A stretch of 64,000 nucleotides of DNA, taken from the NCBI RefSeq assembly GCF_963924675.1, contig NC_089238.1, positions 45,340,879 to 45,404,878 of the forward strand. Direction: 5' to 3'. This DNA comes from Phocoena phocoena (Eukaryota > Chordata > Mammalia > Artiodactyla > Phocoenidae). This document shows, piece after piece, positions 15,301-26,050 of this stretch (its first letter is position 1; every line of letters starts with the position of its first letter). Made by a program: the position numbers and the translations under genes. The notes beneath the pieces are model-generated. The model did not search any database, had not been told where the DNA came from, and was given only the letters and a program-made list of their open reading frames with translations.

Positions 15301-15815
15301 GCCATTCCCGGCTCATCAATGTCGCCCCACCTTGCTTTCCGGGGCCACGTAGGAGACCGGCACTGACAGCCGGTCTTGAAAGCTGGGTCTGGACTGGAGC
15401 GAGAATACAGTATCCGGAGACAGCCGAAAAAGAACGTGGAGACACGGCCTTGCTTCGAGTAGAGGAAGCTGGGGAAAAAGGAGATCGGAAGTGATCTCGG
15501 AGACCGAGATTTTTCACAGATGTTGCGAGAGGAATTGAACCACTCAGCAGCGCAGTGTCCATTTTCTTGCAGTCGCGCCGATGCCGCACATTTTCACATT
15601 TACGGGTTTTTATCTTATTATTATGGTAGAGGGGACAATGATCGTCCCTCGTGGCCGTGGCTTGCGGTTGAATGGGCTCTGTGTGGACTTAAGCATTTAC
15701 TTATGTCCTCTGGCAGCACGTGGAATTCCCTTTACATGCTGGGCCCCGCGGGGCCTCTGTAAACACCATCCCAGAATATGCAGATTATTTTCTGTGAATG
15801 GCAGCAAAACGCCAT
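15300..15815. other. Moderately CpG-rich sequence, no gene recognised
   Basis: CpG density is higher than in neighbouring intergenic DNA. The 104-codon - frame (15275-15589) and 80-codon + frames show no known domain. It could be part of the promoter region that continues to 16600. Confidence 0.35.
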
Positions 15816-15887
15816 GAGTTCTCTGAAGCTCGAACTCAAGACCTTCAGATTATGAGACTGACGCGCTTCCTACTGCACCAAGAAGGC
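15815..15887 (-). tRNA. tRNA-Met (CAT)-like gene, probably decayed
   Basis: Read on the - strand from 15887, the order is 7-nt acceptor arm, D-arm (stem GTGC/GCGC, loop AGTAGGAA), anticodon arm TCAGT-CTCATAA-TCTGA with anticodon CAT, variable AGGTC, T-loop TTCGAGC, total 73 nt. The anticodon arm has the same sequence as vertebrate elongator tRNA-Met as I recall it. Decay signs are two acceptor-stem mismatches (positions 2:71 and 3:70), a T at 61 that weakens the conserved 53:61 pair, and A- and B-box changes. A Pol III-type TTTT lies five bases past the 3' end (15806-15809). It is not part of a SINE. I judge it a tRNA pseudogene or a poorly active gene. Confidence 0.7.
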
Positions 15888-15929
15888 AAATATAGAAAAA
15901 GTCTTCCTTATCAATAAAGGGAAAGTGCC

Positions 15930-16600
15930 TGCAGCCCATTCCTCTGGCCAAGCCGCCTCCCAAGTGTCAGTGTCTCCCGGCAGAAATCCGGCAGGTCCCC
16001 GGACACGTGGGGAAGGAGGATCGCTCTTCGGCGAGAGGCGCCGTCTTGCGGTGGGAGGGTGGCCCGCGCCTGCCGGGAGCGCAGCGGGTCCCGGGGAGGA
16101 CGTGGGCTCGTGCAGCAGCTCGCGCCGGGGGACAGGATTGGGAAGGGGCGCGGCCGGTGGGGTTCTGCTGGGTGAACAGGAGGAGGCGGGGCAGAACACG
16201 CTAGGGCCAGGCGAGGGCGCAACCCGGAAGGCACGCGCCTGGCTTCGGCGCGAGGCCGGGCGGCGGGGACGCGAAGCGCACAGAGGAGGCGGTGCGAGCG
16301 GCTGTCCGAGCCGAGGGCGTCCGCACAGACGGCCACCGTCGCTTGAGCGCGCGGTGCGTGAGCTCAGACTCGTATTGCTGACAAACGGCGGGTGGACGAA
16401 GGCTGGAGGGGGCGACACCGGCTGCAGGTGGGCATCGAGGGTGCCCCTGAATGGTGGGAAGGGCCCTGGGGCGCGGGCAGGTGGGGAGAGGAGGAGGAGA
16501 GAGGAGAGAGGGGCGCAGAGCAGTTGGGGGTGTGAACTTGCCTAGGCCCTGGTCCGGGATTGGGCGTAGAGGTGACGTAGGAGAAGGGAGAGAAGATTCC
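15930..16600. promoter_or_regulatory. Orphan CpG island
   Basis: Dense unmutated CpG (for example 'gcgcgaggccgggcggcggg' and 'cgcttgagcgcgcggtgcgt') in an otherwise CpG-poor region shows a germline-unmethylated promoter-like segment. No known first exon is visible. A donor-like 'ctgcaggtggg' sits near 16422-16432 on the + strand. Long open frames on both strands (up to 206 codons) are expected in such GC-rich DNA and are not called. The island adjoins the tRNA-Met-like gene. Confidence 0.65.
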
Positions 16601-18880
16601 AGAAGACTCTTGGATGTGAATTCCGCTGGAAAACGGAGGGAGAAACTACGGTTGTCTTGGACTTGCCATCTTAGTCGTTTATTCAACCTTGTGGTTCTGT
16701 TTGTTTCCTTATTACATATAGGGCGTCACATTTTGAAGGGCAGAGGAGTAGCAGCATTCCCTCGGAGCAAGGTTTTAGATCTTTTCATAAGAATGCAGGG
16801 TGGATGGATGAATGGATGAATGGACAGATGAGCAGAACATATAACCATCTCTAAGAAAGCATTCCTTCCTTACTTCTTCAGGGGAATTTCTGTTGCTGAT
16901 GCCCGGAAGGGAGGACTACAAACGAATCAGTACCCCCTCCCATGTGTCCAACGATTATCATGGGTTAGGATTACTACCTTGGACTGGGCAGCTTATTCTT
17001 TTTGTGGAATTCTTGTGGAATTCTTGTTTCCACCGGGGAAACAATGTATTTTCATATCTGGTGGGTCTAGCCCCTTTCCCCCACTTGCCCCTTTCAGGGG
17101 TTTGGTGCTCAGTTGGACACAGGTTTCAGGTCATCTCTTGGACGGCTGTTCACACTGAGTCCCCCTTCCTGTTCTGATTTCCTAGGGCACTTAGTGATGG
17201 TATTGCATCTTGTGGTCAGTTGTTCCCTGTATGTCAGTTCTGTCTCCTCCCTTGACTCGGCGCTCTGTGACCCACAGGCAGGATCTGAGCCACCCCTGGA
17301 AACACCATTTTCAGAAGCATGCTCGGGGAGGTTCTGGACCCCACCCCCAAGCCACTCTCTGCTGACGCCTCCTGCCTAGACTCAATGCTGGAGGGGGCTT
17401 GTGCAGTGAGCAAAGAGCACGGCACGGGGTCAGGGCTTGGCATCTCTTCTCTCTCGGCCACTACCCAGCCTTGACCTTGTGGCTCCCCCTCCCGGTCATC
17501 CTGGGGTGGTACAAATTCTGCCCCGGGAACTGGAGGAAGAAACTGGCTGCAGGACAGGCAGCTTCCCCAGAGGGACAGGTTCTCAGGGGCTGTGAGAGCT
17601 GTGTCGCCAGAGCTCCCTCCTACCACCCCCGCCACCTTGAGAAGCTGCAGAGCAAAGGACACGGTCTGTTCCAGGAATCTCTGTAAACACACTTTTCAAG
17701 GTGTCCCAGTCTTGAGTGGCTCCTCAGTGCCTTTGGGGAAATATTCGGTCGATAAGGCTACCCCTTAGCCTCTCAGCCGGATGAGTCAGGCCATGCGCTG
17801 ACCTGCAGACCCACCCAGGGCCTTCCTGCCTCCCAGCCTCTGCTGCTGCCTTCCTGCCACCTACCCACGCCTCCTAATCCGATGTCAGTCACCCCCAAAG
17901 TCCCTCCGGCCTGGGCTCCCCTTGCACAGCTGACCAGAGCTAGCAGAGAATGTTTCCCTCTCCATCACTTCCTTGCACCTCTACTCTTTCCCTGAGATGA
18001 TTTCTTTTTCTTTGGGGCAGAGGTTGGTTTGGAATTTTCTGGATCCTCTGCAGCAGGTACACAAGAACTAGTTTTAGCTTATTGATTGATTACCATAGAG
18101 ATTTCTCTGTAGACAGGCCTACAAAGGACCAGAAGATCTGAGGGTTCAGGGTTGGGATTGAGTGACTGCAGGAGATGTGATCAAGGCCGGGTAGGGGAGG
18201 ACCTGTGGAAGAGGCAGGTGCAGCAGGGGAGGGCGCTTTGTAAGGAGTCGGACATTGGTGGCTGGGCAGTGAGGGGCTGAGGGGAAGGGCAGGCACCAGG
18301 GAACATGGGGGGAGGCCCTGGCCCTGTTTTCCCTCTTTCCCTGGGAATTTTGTACCATCATCTTCAGTCCTGAAATCCTTTCCTCTTCACACTTAACTCA
18401 GATGTGATGCCCATGAGCCCCACCCTCCATTCTTTAGTCGGCGTCTGGTCCTCCCCTGCCTCCCCGTCCCATTCCAGCTCTCTGCTCACCACAGATTGTG
18501 TCTGAGACACCCAACACATCATAACCTCCATGTGGATAGGCAGGGTCACCTTCTCAGATTCTGTCCCCACGCACCCATCCCAGTGCCTCATACATGAAAA
18601 GCCATCTCTATCTGGGTGTTTCTTGAGCCAGTGATTTCAAGGATGCAGTGAGAGGAAAAACTGCTTTGTGTATGCTAGACCCCTGATATGACTTCATCAA
18701 CAGAGTCCTGGGGGGTTCTGTAGAGGGACACTAGTAAAGACGGAGAAACCCTCAGGGAGGTGCAGGGTCAGGAAATCCATCATGCAGAGTGAAGCTGCCC
18801 AGGGTCTCAGGACAGGGAAGCCTGCAGTTTTCCAGTATTTCCTCCAGGGGGCAGCCTTGCATTGCCTCTAAACTCCTGAA
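16600..18880. other. Intergenic sequence, no gene recognised
   Basis: Mostly single-copy-looking DNA. Short frames such as 17234-17692 (-) and 17399-17686 (+) have no domain and no splice context. Confidence 0.4.
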
Positions 18881-18884
18881 TGCC

Positions 18885-19060
18885 TTGCAGGTGGGTGCAA
18901 AGACTCCTGCTTAGCGGACCTGGACTCTGTTCTCAGCTTTGACACTGACTGGCTGTGATCTTGAGAAAGTCTCTTCCTTTTCTGGGTTTGTTTCTCCTTT
19001 ATGAAACGACAGGGTCAATCCCTTCCTGCCCGTTCTAGGATCCAGCATCACGTAACTTCA
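18885..19060 (+). repeat. MIR SINE fragment
   Basis: 'gacactgactggctgtgatc' followed by 'ttgagaaagtctcttccttt' and 'tttctcctttatgaaacgac' is MIR order. Confidence 0.6.
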
Positions 19061-19194
19061 CCTTGGGCTATGGCCATGCAGCGTAGAGAGTGGGACTTAG
19101 TGCTGCGCTTTCTACCTCTCATAATGTCATTAGAATCCAAGGTCTTGGAAATAAGGATGCATGGCCGCTGGAGTGAGATGCCTCTGTTCACCCC

Positions 19195-19335
19195 AGGTCT
19201 GCCTTGATTGGTTGTCTTAACCTCTCTGTTCCCATAAAATGGTGATCATACCTGAATTTACCTCACTGGGCTGCTGGAAGATTGAAGGGAGATACCATTC
19301 TAGAGTTTGCAGAATACACCTAGCTTGGGAAGGCA
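19195..19335 (+). repeat. MIR SINE fragment
   Basis: 'ttaacctctctgttcccata', 'aaatggtgatcatacctgaa' and 'cactgggctgctggaagatt' form the 3' half of a MIR. Confidence 0.6.
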
Positions 19336-19509
19336 GCTGTGGTGACAGGTACTCATCACTGATGGTTTGACCACTCTCAGCTGGAGGACTCCCCTGGTCT
19401 TGCTGAGCCTTCCCTATTCACCGCCTGGTGTGGCGGGTTCACCTGTTCGCAAGGACCCTGTTAGGGTGTAGGAGCACCCCTGGGGCTGCCAGATCCCAGT
19501 CCTGTCTGT

Positions 19510-19570
19510 TGTATTCCCCCGGTTCCCAAACCCGGCTGCGCATTGGAATAACTGAGAGACTCTTGCTAAT
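19510..19570. repeat. Left end of a MER5-like transposon (possibly split)
   Basis: 'ggttcccaaacccggctgcg' then 'cattggaataactgagagac' looks like the start of a MER5-like element. A matching right half ('gagattctgattcagtaaat') appears at about 21420-21500, so the material between may be later insertions. Confidence 0.4.
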
Positions 19571-19689
19571 CATCCGTAGAAAAGGATTTATTTATAGTGG
19601 GAAGTTTATCACACTTAGAAATTAAATGCATTCATACTTACAGAGGTGGTAGGAGTTAAACTAAGAAGGTGATTCTGTAAATGATTCTA

Positions 19690-20270
19690 TAGGTGGAAAC
19701 AGTTTAGGCAGTGGTCTTTATAATGGTCAAACAGTTTTTTTAAACTCCAAGCCTCAGATTATTGTCTGCATATACCCCTTGGGCAAAAGGAAGTTCGTAC
19801 TTGTTGGGGGGGGAGCACAGATTGTATTTTCTCTAAGTAGGTCTAAGTGGAACCATAGGTGGAAGGGTGGCGCAGAAGGTCCTCCTAGATAAGACAGTGG
19901 TCTTCCTGGTGCGGCGGGCATCTTTGTCTCCATGTGATCATGGAAATCGTGGAAATGACAGGTGACCTGTGACATCGAGCTCTCTAGAAGAGAAGGGTTT
20001 CTTGCATCTGTTGGTGGGGCCCCGATGAACCAGCCAGGAGGCAGGCACTGCACTGGAGGGCTCAGGTGACCCCTGGGAATGGTTGTCAGGGCTTCCATTA
20101 CGGGCCGGGCTCCCAGAAAAGGAAGAGTCTTAAGGCCCTATAGGTTGGCTTATTATTAATACTGGGAGCAAGATTTCACCTGTTTTTGGTGGCTGGGCCA
20201 GAGGAACTCTGGTAGTTGAGAGTGTCTTCCAGGAAGTTTCTGGTGGACTGCTTACTTCTTGGAGCTGTTT
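19690..20270 (-). repeat. Unidentified homologous block, copy A
   Basis: This segment matches 30868-31412 along its length in the same orientation. Shared strings include 'ggtttcttgcatctgttggt', 'gaaccagccaggaggcaggc', 'actgcactggagggctcagg' and 'gtggactgcttacttcttgg'. On the - strand both copies can be read in related frames (shared KQLQEVSSPPETSW and KPFSSRE), with stops and frameshifts. Similarity ends sharply at both edges. It is either an unnamed interspersed repeat or a fragment of a retrocopied transcript. Confidence 0.6.
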
Positions 20271-20284
20271 TGTGGGGCACAGTT

Positions 20285-20945
20285 TGTTGATATTAAAGTT
20301 CATATGGAAAATAAACCTGCTAGAATATCCAGGGAAACATTGAAACAAAAGAGCAGGGCAGGGGGTGGAGGTGGTAGGTAGCTACCAGACATTAAAACAA
20401 ACTGTAAAAGCATCTGTAATTAGGACAGAGTGGCCTTGGCACATGAATAGACAGACCAATGGAACAGAACAGAACATGCAGAAATAGACCTAAGTACAAA
20501 TGGAAATTTAGTATATGACAAAGATGGGATCTCCAATCTCAGAGGCAGTGATAGACTTTTTTTTTTTTTTTTTTTTTTGCGGTACGCGGGTCTCTCGCTG
20601 TTGTGGCCTCTCCCATTGTGGAGCACAGGCTCCAGACGCGCAGGCTTAGCGGCCATGGCTCACAGGCCCAGCCGCTCCGCGGCATGTGGGATCCTCCCCG
20701 AACCGGGGCATGAACCCGTGTTCCCCTGCATCAGCAGGCGGACTGTCAACCACTGCGCCACCAGGGAAGCCCTAGACTTTTAAATAAATGGTGCTGGGAC
20801 AACTGAGTAGTCTTTTCAAAAAAGATAAAAATGAATTCACAGCTCACACCATATAGAAGAATAAACTGAAATGGATCATGAATTTAAATGTAAAAAAATG
20901 AAACCATGGAAGTACTAGTGGAAAGAAAAAAGCGTTCCTGTTTTT
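20285..20945 (+). repeat. L1 ORF2 fragment interrupted by a SINE
   Basis: Sense L1 wording: 'tagacagaccaatggaacag', 'taaatggtgctgggacaact', 'aataaactgaaatggatcat'. It directly abuts copy A and is split by the SINE at 20557. Confidence 0.75.
20557..20772 (-). repeat. CHR-type SINE (short form), antisense
   Basis: T-run, then 'gcggtacgcgggtctctcgc', ending 'ccaccagggaagccc'. The target 'tagactttt' is repeated on both sides. Confidence 0.9.
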
Positions 20946-21234
20946 ATTTTTTTTAATGTATTTATTTATTTATTTTTGGCTGCTTTGGGTCTTTGTTGCT
21001 GCGCGGGCTTTCTCTAGTTGGGGCAAGTGGGCTTCTCATTGCGGTGGCTTCTCGTGTTGCCGAGCACGGGCTCTAGGCACGGGGGCTTCAGTAGTTGTGG
21101 CACGCAGGCTCAGTAGTTGTGGCTCATGGGCTTAGTTGCTCCGCGGCATGTGGGATCTTCCTGGGCCAGGGATCGAACCCATATCCCCTGCATTGGCAGG
21201 CAGATTCTTAACCACTGCACCACCAGGAAAGCCC
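20945..21234 (-). repeat. CHR-type SINE, long form, antisense
   Basis: Begins with a reverse AATAAATA tail ('tatttatttatttatttttg') and ends 'caccaggaaagccc'. More diverged than the short SINEs, so an older insertion. Confidence 0.8.
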
Positions 21235-21680
21235 GATTTCTTGGTTTTGATCGTTGCATGACAGTTACCTAAGGGTTAATGTTTGGGGAAGCTGGGTAAA
21301 GGGTATTATGGGAACTTTGTTATTTTCAAACTGTTTTATAATTCTGAAAATTACTTTAAAAGGAAAAGTTAAAAGTTAAAAACAAATAAATAAAAGTGGA
21401 AGCCCTCAGGCCTTCCTTCAGAGATTCTGATTCAGTAAATTTTAGAAATGGTCTTGAGGATTGTACTTTTCACAAACTTCTTAGGTATTTCCAGTATTCA
21501 AGTGTAAATTCTCCCAGATCAGGTGACCATTAACATCTTCATTCATTAGCTCAAGAAGTAGTTGAATGAATAGTCAACACACATCAGTGGGTGAAAACAG
21601 AATAAATGAATGAATCAATAAAAGTAGGGCAGGTGTGCATGGCAAGGGGCAGAGTGATATGGGCTGTGGGAGTGGGCAGG
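21235..21680. other. Repeat-derived sequence, family not settled
   Basis: 21235-21400 continues AT-rich LINE-like debris. 21420-21500 resembles the right part of a MER5-like element. No gene. Confidence 0.35.
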
Positions 21681-21891
21681 TTTTTTTGGGTTTTTTTTGC
21701 GGCACACGGGCCTCTCACTGCTGTGGCCCCTGCCGCCATGGAGCACAGGATCCGGACGTGCAGGCCCAGTGACCATGGTTCACGGGCCCAGCTGCTCTGC
21801 GGCATATGGGATCTTCCCGGACCGGGGCACAAACCCGTGTCCCCCTGCATCAGCAGGCGGACTGTCAACCACTGCGCCACCAGGGAAGCCC
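21681..21891 (-). repeat. CHR-type SINE (short form), antisense
   Basis: Head-to-tail antisense SINE flanked by the duplicated target 'agtgggcag'. Its tail has been partly replaced by 'tttttttgggtttttttt'. Confidence 0.88.
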
Positions 21892-22870
21892 AAGTGGGCA
21901 GTTTTATAAGTTTCTGTGTTGGGAATACATACAACTTCCATGCTGTTAATTAAAAAAAAAAAAATGCTCCCTCTGAATCAGACACTTTCTGCTTTAACTA
22001 AATCCCCAAATTCTTTAACTCAAAATATGTTTATTAGTGGTTTTGTGTGCTAATTTTTGTGAATGGTGTCATGGGGACAAAAAATAAAAAGACACAGCTC
22101 CTGCCCCCAGGGAGTTTATGGTTCATTGCGTTAAGGTATACACTGGGAACTAACTCTAATAGGGGCCAGGGTGTGGTCAAGACTCAAGGGGGCTTGGATT
22201 TGACCTGAGCTGGCAGGAGGGCGGGGAGCAGTTGGTTTGTTGGGAAGTGGGGGAAGGGAACAACCTAAGAGGCAGTTGGCAGGCGGTTCTGAGCAGAGAG
22301 GATGTTGGGGGAATGAGGAAGCTGCTGGAGAGGGATGGTCCAGGGCCAAGTTTCAGGTCTTAAAGGACCAGATACAGGATACAGTGCTGTGAGCCGAAAT
22401 AGGAGAGCTAGGAGGGGACGCTGGTTGGAGGGATAGGTAAGTCCTGTATTGATTGTGCTTGGCTCTGCGAGAGGCACCTGAGGACAGATTCCTGCTCTCC
22501 AGGACCCCACACTGGGGATGGAGACCAGCATGGCCACCCTTCTGGATAGAATGAACTTAGGAGGTACAAGGCATGAGCTAACAGACTCAGGCTAGAGGGA
22601 GGGGCTGGGAACTTGGGGTGGGTTAGGTTTCAGAGGAAGACAGACATCCATGTGGATCTCTATCCCACTGGCCTTTGGAAATATGGGTCTGTTGATCAAA
22701 GGAGAAGACCAAGGCCAAAGATAAAAAGTTGAGATTGGTCCCTACAACTGTCAGAGGAGGAATTGTGGAGGGAGAATGTGTAGCTTGAGGGTCATGGAGG
22801 AGCCATGGAGAGTCCTGGGCCATCTCACTTGGAGGCCATATGAAAGCGTGGTTAGGAGAGGGGTGCTTGA
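21892..22870. other. Intergenic sequence, no gene recognised
   Basis: An A-run at 21951-21964 is the only notable feature. No domain in any frame. Confidence 0.4.
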
Positions 22871-23137
22871 CATGGTAACCCACTTCAAACCCTTGTTGTG
22901 TGCATGTAAAACTCTGTCCTTGAGTTTTCTCATCTTTAAATCAGGGAACGAATAGAACTGATCTCAAAGCATTATTGTAGGATGTAATGGGCTTGTGCTT
23001 TTATATGGGTACAGTACTCAACAGATGCTACCATTAATTATGGAAGGAGAAGAGATTGAAGGAGCAACTCAAAGGGATACCAAGGTGGTGCTAACTTTCT
23101 GAGGCCTTGGGAAGAGCAGGGGTTAAGAAGTAGAAAG
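22870..23137 (+). repeat. MIR-type SINE fragment and flank
   Basis: 'ctgtccttgagttttctcat' with 'ctttaaatcagggaacgaat' and 'acagtactcaacagatgcta' is MIR-like. The right end borders the solo LTR. Confidence 0.55.
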
Positions 23138-23560
23138 TGCAAGGTCGGATCTTAACAAACGGCACTGCGAAACGGAGGAAAGCTTCAACTGAGCTTTATT
23201 AGGGAGCTCTCCCGTACGAGGTTCACTGGTCCGAGAGAAAGGGGCCAGAGAAGTCGCCCCCGGGCGAGGGTTGGGCAAGATTTTATAGGGGAAGAAGGGA
23301 AAGGGGTGTGGTGAATCTGGGAGGGCGCAGGGTATTCCTTATTTGGTGGTCTTTTCGGGTATCCTGGGGGACCGTTAGTCCTGCCCCTCGAAAGGCGGGA
23401 AGGCTGGGCCGGGTTCAAAGTCCCCAGGTCAGTTCCTGGAACTGGGTGGTCCGGAATGTCTCCAGGGCAGTTTCTGGAACTGGGTGGTCCGGAGAATTTC
23501 CGTCTGATGCAACCTGTGAATCTGATTGTGTTCCCCTGCCTTGGGCCAGTTGGCCTTACA
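23138..23560 (-). mobile_element. Endogenous-retrovirus solo LTR (gammaretrovirus-like), with 5-bp target duplication
   Basis: Read on the - strand, the 423-bp unit starts TGTAAGG and ends CTTGCA, the TG...CA form of an LTR. The host pentamer 'gaaag' is present immediately on both sides (23133-23137 and 23561-23565). A TATA-type box (TATAAAAT, 23280-23287) and a polyadenylation signal AATAAA (23195-23200) lie in the proper order for U3-R-U5. In U3 a tandem pair shares 'ctggaactgggtggtccgga' (about 23434 and 23473), like a retroviral enhancer repeat. No gag, pol or env is present, so it is a recombined solo LTR. The class is inferred from layout. Confidence 0.85.
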
Positions 23561-23740
23561 GAAAGGAGTCACCGTAATAATACGGAGCAGCAGGTAGACG
23601 CCAGCTATGGAAAGTGCCTTATCACAGATAATTCTTACCAACCCTATGAGGGAGTTTCTGTTATCATCCTGACTCTGTGGTGGAACAAGCCCAAGGTCAC
23701 AAGAGCATGACTTAAATTTCCTGTTCTGATCTAGACCTTG
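23561..23740 (-). repeat. MIR-type SINE fragment
   Basis: 'taccaaccctatgagggagt' with 'aagcccaaggtcacaagagc' is antisense MIR wording. The LTR inserted beside it. Confidence 0.5.
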
Positions 23741-24720
23741 AGTCTTAAATGGCCCTTGGGTTGAAGGCTGGCCTTCCATGCATATGGTCAGCTGGAGGAG
23801 ACCTTCCAAGGCCAAGGCTCTACCAAATGCTGGTGACCTTGAGATGAACGACCCTCTAGCCGTACCCTCAGTGAGCTCCCAGGATGAGGGTTCCTGTAGC
23901 CCCTTCCTCCATTGTACCATGTCTGATACACCCCAGAAGGCCTGTCCAAGGACCAGACTACACCTTGGCTTCAATGCCTTCTATGGCTCACTGTGGCCTC
24001 CAGCCCAGGAACTGAATCAGCTCTACCCAGCCATCCTCTGTCTGCTTTCAGAGCCTTGCCTGTGTTCTGAGCCACTCCCCCAACCCAGCTTTATTTCTCA
24101 CTGCTGCCCAATCCTTACCTGGTGCCCTGGTCACACTGATCCCCTTCCTGCCTTATTAATACTCTTCATTCATCTTGGTCTTTTGGCCTGAAAGGCTGCC
24201 TCTGCCTCCACCAGCCACTGAAATCTCACCCACCCCCTCTCACAAGTCCAGCCTGCAGGAAACCTTCCCTGGCCACACATCCGTCCACACTGATCTTTTT
24301 CCCTTCTCTTTCTTCCTAGATTTAGAGATGGTCCCACAGCGTGACTCAGGGTGAGAGGTTATGCTTGGCTGATATCGTGTGTGTGTTTTGAGTTACATAT
24401 GAGGATGGAAGCGCCTCGAGCCGGGATGGTAACTTAGCCATCTCTGGGATGCCCACAGTCCGCATGCTGAGAGCTATGGGGAAGTTCCAAAACCTCACCA
24501 AACTCGCGCCACTGTTTATGGCCATTTGGTGCCCAGGCCCAGCTCTGGGTGCTGTGGGAGAAAGAGTACTGGACCGGGAGTCAGGGTTTTGAGGTCTGTG
24601 CCATCCCACCCAACGCATTGCCAATGTCTGAGCAGATGGACTCTTCCGTCCGGCTTCAACCTCTACATCTGTAAACCAGGTTTGGTGTAGGCCTAGGATC
24701 TCCCCCAAGGGCCCTTCTGG
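23740..24720. other. Intergenic sequence, L2-like in part
   Basis: 23950-24250 has the pyrimidine-rich style of an L2 3' end but is too diverged to be sure. The rest is unassigned. No gene. Confidence 0.35.
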
Positions 24721-24724
24721 TTAC

Positions 24725-24900
24725 TAAGACCAGCATTCCTCAAATCTTAATACGCAAACAAATCCCCTGGAGATCTGGTTGAAATGCAGATTCTGATTCA
24801 ATAGGTTTGGGGTGGGTCCTGAGATTTTTGCATTTCTAACAAGCTCCCAGGTGATGTTGATGCTGGTAGTCTGTGAACCAGGCTTTGAGTTACAGTGGTC
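24725..24900. repeat. hAT-Charlie DNA transposon relic
   Basis: 'gcagattctgattcaatagg', 'gcatttctaacaagctccca', 'ggtgatgttgatgctggtag' are diagnostic of this mammalian MER family. Confidence 0.7.
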
Positions 24901-24907
24901 TATCTAG

Positions 24908-25145
24908 CCCCGTGGTTCTCATCCTGGCTGAAATGTAGAATGGTCTGAGAGGTTGCTGCTTCTCCTCGTCTATACTTTCCCTGTTAAACAAAATTAAAGT
25001 TCTTGTGGGGAGACCAAAAAGTGTGATGCTGGCTTGCACCCCGGGCCAGTTAAATCAGAATTTCTGGGAGTGGGAACCTGGCGTCAGTGTTGTTTAAATC
25101 TCCCCAGGTGAATCTGATTTGCAGCCAAGGTTAGGAACGGCTGCT
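24908..25145. repeat. MER5-like DNA transposon relic
   Basis: 'cgtggttctcatcctggctg' at the start and 'cagttaaatcagaatttctg', 'gcagccaaggttaggaacgg' at the end. The middle contains unrelated sequence, so an internal insertion is likely. Confidence 0.65.
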
Positions 25146-25750
25146 CTAGCTGTTTTCAGGTAAAGCTTTGGTCTTCTGCTGCCCCCTGGTGGCAGCACAG
25201 ATTTCTAGCTCAAGATGATTTCTTCCAAAGGAGACAGGAGTATCAGGATAATGCTGCTGTCCAGGGTGAATGGGTTTCCCTGCACCTTCAGGATCCACTC
25301 TGTCATGAGCGAGGGTGTATAACAGCCATAATGGCCTGCAGAGAATGTGCAGAGAAACTTCTCTCGGCTTGACACCTTTGCCCCTTTTCTCCTTTCCTGG
25401 GATGAATCCTCTTTCTTAGAGACAAAGGATGGTTTCGACTTTGCTGAATACCCTGCATAAGAAATATTTCCCACGTATTGAATTCTCAAGGGTCCAGATT
25501 GTGGACAGACTTGTGCAGGATTCAGGGAACCAAGTGCTCCTTGGCAGGGTCAAAGTATGAGGGCTGGGAGAGTCACAGGAATCCATTCAGACACGGACCT
25601 TGTCAGAGAGGGGAGCTGCAGCCAGGAAAGGTGGGTGGCTTCTCTAGCTGGACAGCCACTGTGACCCATGGTGAATTAGGAGGGGACGGAGGAATAGGAA
25701 GCAGCTGGGACAAGGGACAAGTGAGGAAGGGTATTGGCTGTGTATGTTCC
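25145..25750. other. Intergenic sequence, no gene recognised
   Basis: Short frames only (94 codons on - at 25205-25489, 120 on + at 25478-25840), with no domain. Confidence 0.4.
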
Positions 25751-26050
25751 ATCCCCCACAAATGCCTTCCCCCTCTCTCCATATCTGTCTTCCTGTGTTT
25801 CCTCCTCAAAGCTCAGCTCAAACACCTTGTCTGCCATTAGAGCCCCTCCGACCCATTTCCCTGGTACTTTATCCTCCTTTCTACTCCCCCAGCCCACTGC
25901 ACTCCATCAAATCTTTGTCTCACTATGTTTCCTTGGTTGTCTGCCTCACTCAAGGAATTCCATGGTGGGTGGAACAGTGTCTTGTCATTTCCATCCCCAA
26001 AGTACTGGACCCAGTGGCTGGCCCGCATAAAGCCATCAATAGATGATGCT
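25750..26050 (+). repeat. L2-type LINE 3' fragment
   Basis: Order of 'gctcagctcaaacaccttgt', 'gtctcactatgtttccttgg', 'ataaagccatcaatagatga' resembles an L2 tail. Confidence 0.45.

Noticed and set aside
15870..16545. Long open frames (182 and 141 codons on -, 206 on +) in the CpG island
   Set aside because: They overlap on both strands and are Arg/Pro/Gly-rich. GC-rich DNA lacks stop codons by chance. No domain is present.
23138..23560. A complete provirus
   Set aside because: Only one LTR is present and the target duplication sits directly at its ends, so there are no internal retroviral genes.
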